From the NCBI RefSeq assembly GCF_022170785.1, contig NZ_CP081870.1, forward strand, positions 484,001 through 548,000: 64,000 bases of DNA. Reading direction: 5' to 3'. Of the stretch, positions 16,635 to 24,291 are shown one piece after another; the first letter of the stretch is position 1; every line of letters begins with the position of its first letter. The DNA comes from Rossellomorea marisflavi. GTDB taxonomy: Bacteria; Bacillota; Bacilli; Bacillales; Bacillaceae_B. The notes below the pieces were generated by a model. It made no database searches, was not told the origin of the DNA, and saw only the letters and a list, made by a program, of their open reading frames with translations. Position numbers and translations under genes: made by a program.

Positions 16635-17417
16635 ATGAAACGTTTTGAAGGCAAAGTAATCTTGATCACTGGGGCTGCATCCGGACTTGGACATGCTGCG
16701 GCCATGCAAATTGCATCAGAAGGGGCAAAACTATCACTCGTAGACCTGAACCAAGGTGGTTTGGAAGAAGTAAAGCAATCCATTCTTTCTTCTTACAGTG
16801 AAGCGGACGTATTATTGATCGAAGCGGATTGCTCCGACGAAAGCGCCGTGAAGAAATACGTCGATGAAACGGTGGAACACTTCGGTCAAATCGACGGATT
16901 CTTCAACAACGCAGGAATCGAAGGGAAGCAGGATCTTACAGAGGAATACGGTACGGATGAATTTGAACGTGTAGTGAACATCAACTTGAACGGTGTCTTT
17001 TACGGCATGAAATATGTACTGAAAGTCATGAGGGAGCAGGGCTACGGTTCCATCGTCAATACGGCATCCGTCGGAGGGATCCGCGGCGTCGGCAACCAAT
17101 CCGGCTATGCGGCAAGCAAACACGGCGTAGTCGGAATGACCCGCAATTCCGGTGTGGAATATGGTCAGTACGGAATCAGCATCAAAGCCATCGCACCAGG
17201 TGCCATCATGACACCGATGGTCGAAGGCTCCCTCCGCCAAATCGGAGGCGATGACTGGGAAGCGGCAGGCAAGGAATTCGTCAGCGTCAACCCAATGAAA
17301 CGCTTCGGAAAACCCGAAGAAGTCGGATACCTCGTAGCCTTCCTGCTATCCTCCCAAGCAGACTTCATCAACGGAGCCGTCATCCCGATCGACGGCGGAC
17401 AATCCTATAAATACTGA
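16635..17417 (+). CDS. SDR-family oxidoreductase
   Basis: Classical short-chain dehydrogenase of 260 residues. It has the cofactor loop TGAASGLG near residue 13, NNAG near residue 92, the catalytic serine in IVNTASVGG near residue 143 and YAASK near residue 158, and it ends with the usual FINGAVIPIDGGQS. The substrate cannot be told from sequence; relatives include 3-oxoacyl-ACP and sugar dehydrogenases. It stands alone between two terminators, with GGAGA before its ATG, so no pathway context is given. Confidence 0.88.
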   Translation: MKRFEGKVILITGAASGLGHAAAMQIASEGAKLSLVDLNQGGLEEVKQSILSSYSEADVLLIEADCSDESAVKKYVDETVEHFGQIDGFFNNAGIEGKQDLTEEYGTDEFERVVNINLNGVFYGMKYVLKVMREQGYGSIVNTASVGGIRGVGNQSGYAASKHGVVGMTRNSGVEYGQYGISIKAIAPGAIMTPMVEGSLRQIGGDDWEAAGKEFVSVNPMKRFGKPEEVGYLVAFLLSSQADFINGAVIPIDGGQSYKY

Positions 17418-17440
17418 TCAACAAATAGAATACTAGCAGT

Positions 17441-17481
17441 AAAAAACAAGAATGAGGCCAAGCCCGCATTCTTGTTTTTTT
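17441..17481 (+). terminator. terminator of the SDR gene
   Basis: AAAACAAGAATG (to 17454) pairs with CATTCTTGTTTT (from 17467) around a 12-base loop, with a T-run continuing to 17481. Confidence 0.85.
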
Positions 17482-17651
17482 ATGTTTAAAGAAGAATCAG
17501 CAGGAAGTGGATAGAGAAATATACCTGATGGGGTTCTTTAAATTGGTTGATTGCAGTATTAGTATTCCATGAGTTTTTCAAACACGCAGATGTTGCCTAA
17601 GGCTGATTATCTACCAAAAAATACTGCATCAAAAAACAATTCCTACTCATA

Positions 17652-17733
17652 AGAATCCCAGAGTGTATTGAAGCGGAAGGCGCCTGACTCCAGCGGAAAA
17701 GGAGCATGATCGAGACCCCGCAGGCACGAGGAG
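17652..17733. repeat. left part of the dyad repeat split by the IS110 insertion
   Basis: These 82 bases are identical to 19734-19815. The match breaks at 17734, where the unsplit copy continues with GCTCGACATGC. The missing right part reappears at 19556. The segment before it (17482-17651) holds no gene and only loosely resembles the A/T-rich sequence that precedes the other copy. Confidence 0.8.
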
Positions 17734-17794
17734 CATTCCTGTTATAAAAGAATATGAGGATAAAGTGAGATTTTAGCGATGTGCATAAAAAAAG

Positions 17795-17853
17795 CTCCCT
17801 TGGTACGATAGAGAGTGTCATGCGCATGACCTCGAATTAAGTACCGAAGGGAG
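17795..17853 (+). other. hairpin before the IS110 transposase
   Basis: CTCCCTTGGTAC (17795-17806) faces GTACCGAAGGGAG (17841-17853), with the palindrome CATGCGCATG (17819-17828) between them. The structure ends ten bases before the transposase ATG and contains its ribosome site, so it may limit translation or form part of a guide RNA or an element end. Confidence 0.55.
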
Positions 17854-17862
17854 ACTTCAACT

Positions 17863-19146
17863 ATGGATTTTACACAAAATGAACGACTTAATCAAATTAA
17901 TGAACAGACTTTAATCATCGGCATTGATATTGCCAAACACAAGCACGTCGCCAGGGCCATTGATGATCGAGGAATCGACTTATCGAAGCGTCTGGTTTTT
18001 CCGAATTCGTTAGAAGGATTCCAATTGTTACTAGAGTGGGCTCGACAATTAAGTGCGGACACATCCCGTCCGAACTTAATGTTGGGGATGGAGCCTACGG
18101 GACATTATTGGATGAATCTAGCTTACTTCTTGAAATCCCAGGGCGAGCGCCCTGTGGTGGTAAACCCGATGAAGGTCAAGAAATCAAAAGAACTGGATGA
18201 TGACTCGCCTACCAAAAATGATACAAAGGATGCGAAGGTCATCGCTCAAGTCATGCGAGCAGGGCGGTATCATGAGCCTACCTTGCCGGAAGGCATCTAT
18301 GCCGAGTTACGTGAAGGCGTGAAACTCTTTGATATCATTCAAGAAGATCTCTCTTCCATCAAAGCACAAATCCATAACGTTCTGGATCGGTATTTCCCTG
18401 AATTCTTGACGGTGTTTAAGAAGTGGAATGGAAAGATGGCGATGGCGCTTCTGAAGTTAGGCTATCTTCCAACAGATATTCGACAGAAGACAGAAGAGGA
18501 ACTTCTATACGACGTAAAGGCATTAGGGACCAAAAATGTAGGGGTGGCGCGTATGCGCCACTTAAAGAAAGTAGCTGACTCCAGTGTTGGGATGACCGTA
18601 GGTCTCCGCATGGCTCGTGAAGAGCTTCGCTATCTCGTTGATCAGTATGAGGCCTTAAACGAACGTCTGGACAATCTGAAAGAAGAACTTGAAGAACTGG
18701 TTCTTACGGTTCCTGGCGCAGATCTTATGATGGCGATCAATGGCGTGGGAGCGATGACCATTGTTGGGTTCTTCGCCGAGATTGGTGACTTATCAAATTA
18801 TAAAGATCCACGACAGATTATTAAATTAGCAGGACTGAATCTGATGATGAACCAATCCGGCACACATCGAGGGAAAACAACCATTACTAAGCGTGGGCGA
18901 CGAAGGTTGCGTTCCATTCTGTATCAAGTCGCCCGCCCTTTAACTTTTCATAATGACGCCTTTAAAGCTCTTCATCAGTATTATAAACACAGACGAACGA
19001 ATCCTCTTAAAGGGAAACAGTCTTTTGTCGCACTAGGACGTAAACTGATTAAGGTCTTATTTGTCATAGGCACACGAAAGTGTGCGTTTAGTGAGGAACG
19101 CATGCTTCGCGATATCCCTCATATGAGAGATGTGCAGGCAGCTTAA
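17863..19146 (+). CDS. IS110-family transposase (DEDD recombinase)
   Basis: A 427-residue recombinase. The N-terminal RuvC-like DEDD domain shows IIGIDIAKHKH near residue 17, GMEPTGHYW near residue 75 and PTKNDTKDAKVIAQV near residue 115. The C-terminal transposase domain shows TVPGADLMMAINGVGAMT and LNLMMNQSGTHRGK near residue 330 with the presumed catalytic serine. Members act on circular intermediates and use an RNA encoded in the element's own non-coding DNA to choose donor and target. The gene is intact, with AAGGGAGA before its ATG, so the element may be active. Confidence 0.93.
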   Translation: MDFTQNERLNQINEQTLIIGIDIAKHKHVARAIDDRGIDLSKRLVFPNSLEGFQLLLEWARQLSADTSRPNLMLGMEPTGHYWMNLAYFLKSQGERPVVVNPMKVKKSKELDDDSPTKNDTKDAKVIAQVMRAGRYHEPTLPEGIYAELREGVKLFDIIQEDLSSIKAQIHNVLDRYFPEFLTVFKKWNGKMAMALLKLGYLPTDIRQKTEEELLYDVKALGTKNVGVARMRHLKKVADSSVGMTVGLRMAREELRYLVDQYEALNERLDNLKEELEELVLTVPGADLMMAINGVGAMTIVGFFAEIGDLSNYKDPRQIIKLAGLNLMMNQSGTHRGKTTITKRGRRRLRSILYQVARPLTFHNDAFKALHQYYKHRRTNPLKGKQSFVALGRKLIKVLFVIGTRKCAFSEERMLRDIPHMRDVQAA

Positions 19147-19400
19147 CGTATGATGTCCAGCAGTCAATATCCCTTAGTTTTTTGATGGTTTCTTAGGTAA
19201 TCAAAAGAAGCACGGATAAGCCGGTCACTATTCCAAGCATTAGGGCATAGACCCACCCGAGGAGCATTTCCGGCAACCACACATGGTCAGGTCGAACGAA
19301 GGAATTTACGCGCATAGACGCTGAGAGAAATGGGAGGGTCCACCGCCATGTCGTATGTGGAGATCCAATAGTGCGATCATAAATTAGTACCTATTAATGG
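19147..19400 (+). ncRNA. structured non-coding 3' part of the IS110 element, bridge RNA candidate
   Basis: No ORF is present. Long-range pairing is visible: GACCCACCC (19250-19258) with GGGAGGGTC (19332-19340), and CCACACATGG (about 19277-19286) with CCATGTCGTATGTGG (about 19346-19360). In the IS1111 branch of IS110 the bridge RNA is encoded downstream of the recombinase, so this is the best place to look; identity is inferred from position and folding only. Confidence 0.4.
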
Positions 19401-19555
19401 AAAAAAGACGCCAGGTTTCTTCAGACGCTTAGTGCGTTTCCATATATATTTAAATATGGATGAATTTATTCAAATGTGCCATGTCGCCTCTTTTGAACGC
19501 CTACGAAAACCTGAGAAAAACCTAGGAATACTAAGAACTACTGAATTTTCATGAG

Positions 19556-19730
19556 GGAGGCTCGACATGCTCCCCGCAGGAAAGCAGGCGCCTGCAGCGG
19601 AAAGGAGCGGTCTCCTGTTCAATTTAGTCACATAAAGAGTGATTACCCCAGATTAATCAATTTAAGAACATTACATATAAAGGGATTTTATTCAACTCAC
19701 CTCCCCTATCAAAAAAATTCCTAAATGCCT
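19556..19730. repeat. right part of the split dyad repeat
   Basis: From 19560 the sequence matches the unsplit copy from 19816 with few changes (GCTCGACATGCTCCCC onward through CAGGCGCCTGCAGCG). Beyond about 19613 the similarity continues more weakly: TTCAATTT, ACATAAAGA and ATATAAAGGGA recur in order in both. No gene is present. Confidence 0.7.
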
Positions 19731-19733
19731 ATC

Positions 19734-19990
19734 AGAATCCCAGAGTGTATTGAAGCGGAAGGCGCCTGACTCCAGCGGAAAAGGAGCATGATCGAGACCC
19801 CGCAGGCACGAGGAGGCTCGACATGCTCCCCGCAGGAAAGCAGGCGCCTGCAGCGAAAAGGAACGGTCTGCTATTCAATTCTGTCTCATAAAGAATACCT
19901 GTCCAAGGTCAAACTTATTACCTTTAAGAACAGTAGATATAAAGGGAATACATTCATCCCACCACTATTAAAATATCCAAATGCTTTGCC
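19734..19990. repeat. unsplit copy of the dyad repeat
   Basis: The GC-rich core (about 19750-19868) contains nested inverted repeats: GGCGCCTG with CAGGCGCC, and GGAGCATG with CATGCTCC. The stretch GACCCCGCAGGCACGAGGAG is also found, as its reverse complement, in every unit of the 226-bp array at 51.9-52.9 kb, so both belong to one superfamily. An ORF crossing the repeat (19788-20087) is not considered real. Confidence 0.7.
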
Positions 19991-20033
19991 TGTTCCACAA
20001 CGAACCAAAAGAATTTTTAATTTTAACAATTTA

Positions 20034-20078
20034 TTGACTATTTATAAAACAAAATGTTATTATATCGTTGAATTAACG
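20034..20078 (+). promoter_or_regulatory. promoter P2 with the same 13-bp dyad as P1
   Basis: TTGACT (20034-20039) and TATTAT (20058-20063), spaced 18 bases, are followed two bases later by CGTTGAATTAACG (20066-20078). The distance from -35 to dyad is 32 bases, exactly as in P1, and TATTGACTATTT is identical in both. It should drive the thioesterase and phenylalanine dehydrogenase genes. Confidence 0.65.
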
Positions 20079-20121
20079 TTATATTAATATCCATAATGCA
20101 ATCGTTTAAAGGAGGAAAGCG

Positions 20122-20517
20122 ATGAAGTCCGGATTGACCGTTGGGCACACGCTTGAAATCATCATCGATGTCACACCCGACATGCACGCAAGCTTTGAAG
20201 GGGAAGTGGTTCACCCGGTCTATTCCACCGTCCAAATGGTCTATCACATGGAATGGGCATCCCGTCAAATCATCCTTCCTTTCCTGGAAGAAAAGGAAGA
20301 AGGGATGGGGGCCGAAGTAAAAGTAGTGCACCGTGCACCAGCGCGGACGGGAACCCGTTTGAGCATTAAGGCCACCGTGACCCGAATGAACGCAAAAGGT
20401 ATCTGGACTAAAATCATGATCCGCCGGGAGGAAACGGACTCCATTGTAGGAGAAGGAGAAGTGAGGCAGGTTGTCCTTCCGAAACAAACAATCGCTGAAC
20501 GTATCGGGACAGATTGA
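20122..20517 (+). CDS. FlK-like hot-dog thioesterase
   Basis: A 131-residue single hot-dog domain protein resembling fluoroacetyl-CoA thioesterase FlK. Likely active-site positions are the serine/threonine in VYSTVQMV near residue 36, the glutamate in HMEWAS near residue 46 and the histidine in VVHRAPART near residue 72. It probably hydrolyses a small or aromatic acyl-CoA such as phenylacetyl-CoA to free trapped CoA; this is inferred from its place before phenylalanine dehydrogenase. AAAGGAGGAAAG precedes the ATG, and the stop lies 21 bases before the next gene. Confidence 0.75.
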   Translation: MKSGLTVGHTLEIIIDVTPDMHASFEGEVVHPVYSTVQMVYHMEWASRQIILPFLEEKEEGMGAEVKVVHRAPARTGTRLSIKATVTRMNAKGIWTKIMIRREETDSIVGEGEVRQVVLPKQTIAERIGTD

Positions 20518-20538
20518 AGACGATAAGGGGGAACTCGT

Positions 20539-21702
20539 ATGGCAAGCCTATCCGATAAAATGAAAACGTTTACAAAAGAGACGGAGGTCAGGGGGATGGA
20601 CATGTTCGATCAGATCAAGAATCATGAACAGGTCCTGTTCTGCAACGATGAAGAGACCGGTTTGAAAGCAATTATCGCCATACATAATACCACTCTCGGA
20701 CCTGCTCTCGGCGGGTGCAGGATGATGCCGTATGCCTCAGTGGACGCGGCATTGAACGACGTACTCAGATTGTCGAGGGGGATGACATATAAATGCGCGG
20801 CAGCAGACGTGGATTTTGGTGGGGGAAAAGCGGTTATCATCGGTGATCCGACCAAAGATAAACATCCGGAGCTATTCAGGGCATTCGGGCAATTCGTCGA
20901 ATCCCTTCAGGGCAGATTCTACACAGGCACGGATATGGGCACGTCACCGGATGATTTTGTCCACGCCTTGAAGGAAACCAACTGCATCGTAGGGGTCGAC
21001 GAAGTATATGGTGGAAGCGGCGACTCTTCGATTCCGACAGCCATGGGCGTCATCTATGGACTTGAAGCCACCAACGAAACCATCTGGGGATCAAGGGATC
21101 TTCACGGGAAGCGCTATGCGGTCCAGGGGCTGGGGAAAGTCGGATTCAAGGTCGCGGAACGTCTCCTTGAAGAAGGAGCCGATCTGATTGTGACCGATAT
21201 CAGTCATCACTCTGTGGAAAAACTGCAGTTGAAAGCAAAAGCCCTCGGAACGGCAGTGAAGGTCGTCAGCGGAGACGAAATCTACTCAGCGGATGCCGAT
21301 GTGTTCATCCCTTGTGCCATAGGCGGGATCCTGAACGACGAGACCATCGGACGGTTAAAGGTGAAAGCCGTAGCCGGTTCTGCCAATAATCAGCTCCTTG
21401 ATCACAGACACGGGATGTCCCTTCACCAGAAAGGAATTCTGTACGCACCTGACTACATCGTCAACGCAGGGGGGCTGATCCAGGTAGCAGATGAACTCTA
21501 TGAACCTAACAAAGAACGCGTCCTCCAGAAAACGGGAGCCATCTATAACAGCCTCCTCAATATCTACACCCAATCAGAAAACGAACACATCACCACCGTC
21601 CAGGCAGCAGACCGCTTCTGCGAAAACCGTATCCAAACCAGAACCAAACGAAACAGCTTCTTCACCCACACCAAACGCCCAAAATGGAGTGTAAGGAAGT
21701 AA
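20539..21702 (+). CDS. pdh: phenylalanine dehydrogenase
   Basis: NAD-dependent oxidative deamination of L-phenylalanine to phenylpyruvate. The 387-residue protein belongs to the Glu/Leu/Phe/Val dehydrogenases and follows the Bacillus phenylalanine dehydrogenase pattern more closely than leucine dehydrogenase: [49 protein letters not shown] and [15 protein letters not shown]. The Rossmann motif is [14 protein letters not shown] near residue 197. The start is ATG after AAGGGGG. A tandem repeat begins right at its stop codon. Context with the 2-oxo acid dehydrogenase and paa genes supports a catabolic role. Confidence 0.9.
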   Translation: MASLSDKMKTFTKETEVRGMDMFDQIKNHEQVLFCNDEETGLKAIIAIHNTTLGPALGGCRMMPYASVDAALNDVLRLSRGMTYKCAAADVDFGGGKAVIIGDPTKDKHPELFRAFGQFVESLQGRFYTGTDMGTSPDDFVHALKETNCIVGVDEVYGGSGDSSIPTAMGVIYGLEATNETIWGSRDLHGKRYAVQGLGKVGFKVAERLLEEGADLIVTDISHHSVEKLQLKAKALGTAVKVVSGDEIYSADADVFIPCAIGGILNDETIGRLKVKAVAGSANNQLLDHRHGMSLHQKGILYAPDYIVNAGGLIQVADELYEPNKERVLQKTGAIYNSLLNIYTQSENEHITTVQAADRFCENRIQTRTKRNSFFTHTKRPKWSVRK

Positions 21703-22110
21703 GAAAAGCGTAGGCGGCTCGCCCTGGGGCGACAAGCATAAGGCAGAATCGGCGGAAGGGCATGGTCTTGGCCCTTTTGACGATTATGACTTATGACCTC
21801 GAGCCCCAAGCCGCCGTAGCTAGACAGTAAGAAAAGCGTAGGCGGCTCGCCCTGGGGTGACAAGCATAAGGCAGAATCGGCGGAAGGGCATGGTCTTGGC
21901 CCTTTTGACGATCATGACTTATGACCTCGAGCCCCAAGCCGCTGGAGCTAGACAGAAAGAAAAGCGTAGGCGGCTCGTTCTGACCCGACAAGCATAAGGT
22001 GGGATCGTCAGAAGGGCATGGTCTTGGCCCTTTTGGCGGTCATGACTTATGACCTCGAGGGTCAAGCCGCCGTAGCTAGACAGAAAGAAAAGCGTAGGCG
22101 GCTCGCCGCC
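21701..22110. repeat. tandem array of 128-bp structured repeats
   Basis: Units start at 21701, 21829, 21957 and 22085 (AAGAAAAGCGTAGGCGGCT), a constant 128-bp period; the fourth is cut short near 22110. Each full unit folds back: GGCGGCT near the start pairs with AGCCGCC near the end, a second stem follows, and an inner AAGGGC/GCCCTT stem closes a small loop. Stem sequences differ between units in a compensatory way. From 22110 to 22221 nothing further is seen except the ribosome site of the next gene. Confidence 0.85.
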
Positions 22111-22221
22111 CTAAGCAAAAACCAATAATAAAAAGAAAACCTATCAACCTGACATTCTTGCAATCATCAAAACACCCAAAATAAAACAATGGGGACGCAT
22201 CCCCATGAGAGAGGTGAGGGA

Positions 22222-23286
22222 ATGATCGAACAGTTTCCGATCGTTCAAGTGCTGAATCCCCATGGGGAGTTGAGCCCCGACAGTGAGAAAGAGGTGTCCG
22301 AAGGGTTGGCGAGGACGTTCCTGCGCCATCTTATCCGTATCCGGACGTTCGACCGCAAGGCAGTGAGTCTTCAACGGCAGGGGCGTATTGGCACCTATGC
22401 CCCTTTTGAGGGCCAAGAGGCTTCCCAGGTGGGGAGCGCCATGGCCCTGCATGAAAAGGACTGGCTTTTTCCGACGTACCGGGATCATGGGGCGACCATG
22501 ACCTTTGGGCATCCGCTACTTCAGATCCTTCTGTTTTGGAAGGGGCGGAATGAAGGCTGTGTCCCTCCTGACGGAAAGAATATCTTTACTCCTGGCATCC
22601 CGATTGCGACACAGCTTCCTCATGCCGTGGGGGCGGCATATGCCGAAAAGAGGAAAGGGACGGAGAATGCCGCCATCGCGTATTTCGGTGATGGAGCGAC
22701 ATCCGAAGGAGATTTCCATGAAGGTCTTAACCTAGCGAGCGTATGGGGGGCTCCCGTGGTCTTCTTCAACCAGAACAACCGCTATGCCATTTCGGTACCG
22801 ATCCACAAGCAGATGAAGACGAAGACGATTGCCCAAAAGGCCCTTGCATATGACATCCCGAGTGTCAGGATCGACGGGAATGATGTGTTCGCTGTTTATT
22901 TTGAAACAAAGAATGCATTGGAGCGGGCGAGGAGAGGGGAAGGACCAACGCTTATTGAAGCTGTGACGTGGAGGTACGGTGCTCATACGACAGCAGATGA
23001 TCCCTCGAAATACAGGGATCAGGGAGAGAGCGATGTGAAAAGAAGGGAAGATCCGATAGACAGGCTACAGCGCTATATGGAGAAAAAAGGCTGGTGCGAT
23101 GAGGAGTGGCTGGATTCCGTAAAGCTGGAGTATGCCAAGGAGGTCGATGCGGCTGTTGCGGATCTGGAACAGTATCCTGAGCCGGACCCGTCCTTGATCT
23201 TTGATCATGTATTCGAAACACCGACTTGGCCCGTCCTTCAGCAGAAAGAAAGATTGCTTTCACATCTGAAGGGGGGATCAAGATGA
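22222..23286 (+). CDS. 2-oxo acid dehydrogenase E1 alpha subunit
   Basis: Thiamine diphosphate-binding alpha chain of a 2-oxo acid dehydrogenase complex, 354 residues. The cofactor motif GDGATSEGDFHEGLNLASVW begins near residue 155 and ends in NNRYAISVP; the phosphorylation-loop-like segment RYGAHTTADDPSKYR is also present. ATG 22222 is chosen over the upstream frame start at 22189 because GAGGTGAGGG lies just before it. Substrate is inferred from context: phenylpyruvate or other aromatic 2-oxo acids, though pyruvate or branched-chain acids cannot be excluded. Confidence 0.88.
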   Translation: MIEQFPIVQVLNPHGELSPDSEKEVSEGLARTFLRHLIRIRTFDRKAVSLQRQGRIGTYAPFEGQEASQVGSAMALHEKDWLFPTYRDHGATMTFGHPLLQILLFWKGRNEGCVPPDGKNIFTPGIPIATQLPHAVGAAYAEKRKGTENAAIAYFGDGATSEGDFHEGLNLASVWGAPVVFFNQNNRYAISVPIHKQMKTKTIAQKALAYDIPSVRIDGNDVFAVYFETKNALERARRGEGPTLIEAVTWRYGAHTTADDPSKYRDQGESDVKRREDPIDRLQRYMEKKGWCDEEWLDSVKLEYAKEVDAAVADLEQYPEPDPSLIFDHVFETPTWPVLQQKERLLSHLKGGSR

Positions 23287-24278
23287 GTATCATGACAACA
23301 ACCAAAACGATGACGATGGTACAGGCGATCACGGACGGCCTTCGAGTCATGTTGAACGAACGGAGTGATACCCTGCTCCTTGGGGAGGACATCGGGACGA
23401 ACGGCGGGGTCTTCCGCGCAACGGATGGCCTCCAGGCAGAGTTCGGTGAAGATCGGGTGCTCGACACACCCCTGAGTGAGGCCGGGTTCATCGGTGCTGC
23501 GATCGGAATGGCGGTAAATGGATTCCGCCCTGTAGCAGAGGTCCAGTTCCTCGGATTCATTTATCCCGCTTATGAGCAGATCATGACACACGCAAGCCGG
23601 CTGCGCTCAAGAACGCTCGGGCATTATACATGCCCCATGGTCATACGGGCCCCGTACGGAGCAGGTGTCCGGGCACCTGAGATCCATTCCGATAGTACGG
23701 AGGCGCTGTTCACCCATATGCCGGGCATCAAGGTCGTGTGCCCTTCAACTCCCCGGGAGGCAAAGGGGTTGTTGATTGCGGCCATTGAAGACCCGGATCC
23801 CGTCTTATTCCTTGAGCCCATGCAGTGCTATCGGTCGACACGTGAGGAAGTACCCGAGGGGAAGTATACGGTTGAAATCGGTAAAGGAAGGACCGTCCTT
23901 GAAGGGGACGATGTCACGGTCATTGCATGGGGAGCAATGGTGAAGGTGGCAGAAGAGGCAGCGAAGAAGGCAGGAGAAAAGGGGATTTCATGCGAGGTAC
24001 TCGATATGAGGACGCTGTCTCCCTTGGACAAGGATCTTATCACCGAATCTGTCCAGAAGACAGGGAGGACCGTCATCGTCCATGAAGCTCATGCCACAGG
24101 GGGTGTAGGCAACGATGTCCTTGCCATCATCAACGACTTTTCTTTCCTCTTTCAGAAAGCTCCTGTGGAGAGGGTGACTGGATTCGATACGCCTGTCCCC
24201 TATTTTGGATATGAAGACTATTATCTGCCGGATACGGGCCGCGTCCTCGAAGCAATTGAGAGAGCAGCGGCATTTTGA
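23283..24278 (+). CDS. 2-oxo acid dehydrogenase E1 beta subunit
   Basis: Beta chain of E1, 331 residues, forming the active site with the alpha chain. Typical stretches are LLLGEDIGTNGGVFRATDGL, DTPLSEAGFIGAAIGMAVNG, AEVQFLGFIYPAYEQ and RAPYGAGVRAPEIHSDS. Its ATG overlaps the alpha-chain stop (ATGA at 23283) with AAGGGGGG before it, so the subunits are translationally coupled. The frame is open further upstream, but that part lies inside the alpha gene and is not used. Confidence 0.9.
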   Translation: MSIMTTTKTMTMVQAITDGLRVMLNERSDTLLLGEDIGTNGGVFRATDGLQAEFGEDRVLDTPLSEAGFIGAAIGMAVNGFRPVAEVQFLGFIYPAYEQIMTHASRLRSRTLGHYTCPMVIRAPYGAGVRAPEIHSDSTEALFTHMPGIKVVCPSTPREAKGLLIAAIEDPDPVLFLEPMQCYRSTREEVPEGKYTVEIGKGRTVLEGDDVTVIAWGAMVKVAEEAAKKAGEKGISCEVLDMRTLSPLDKDLITESVQKTGRTVIVHEAHATGGVGNDVLAIINDFSFLFQKAPVERVTGFDTPVPYFGYEDYYLPDTGRVLEAIERAAAF

Positions 24279-24291
24279 AAGGAGGGAGCCA

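Larger units (their letters stand above)
17734..19555 (+). mobile_element. IS110-family insertion, about 1.8 kb
   Basis: Limits are inferred by comparing the two repeat halves with the unsplit copy at 19734-19868. GGAG is present at both junctions (17730-17733 and 19556-19559) and once in the unsplit copy. The insert carries one IS110 transposase gene, 129 bases of upstream and about 410 bases of downstream non-coding DNA. No clear terminal inverted repeats were seen, as expected for IS110. The insert may include a little extra DNA, since it is longer than most members of the family. Confidence 0.65.

Noticed and set aside
19788..20087. 99-codon ORF from the dyad repeat towards the thioesterase
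   Set aside because: Its start lies in repeat DNA and it runs over promoter P2; the translation is low-quality.
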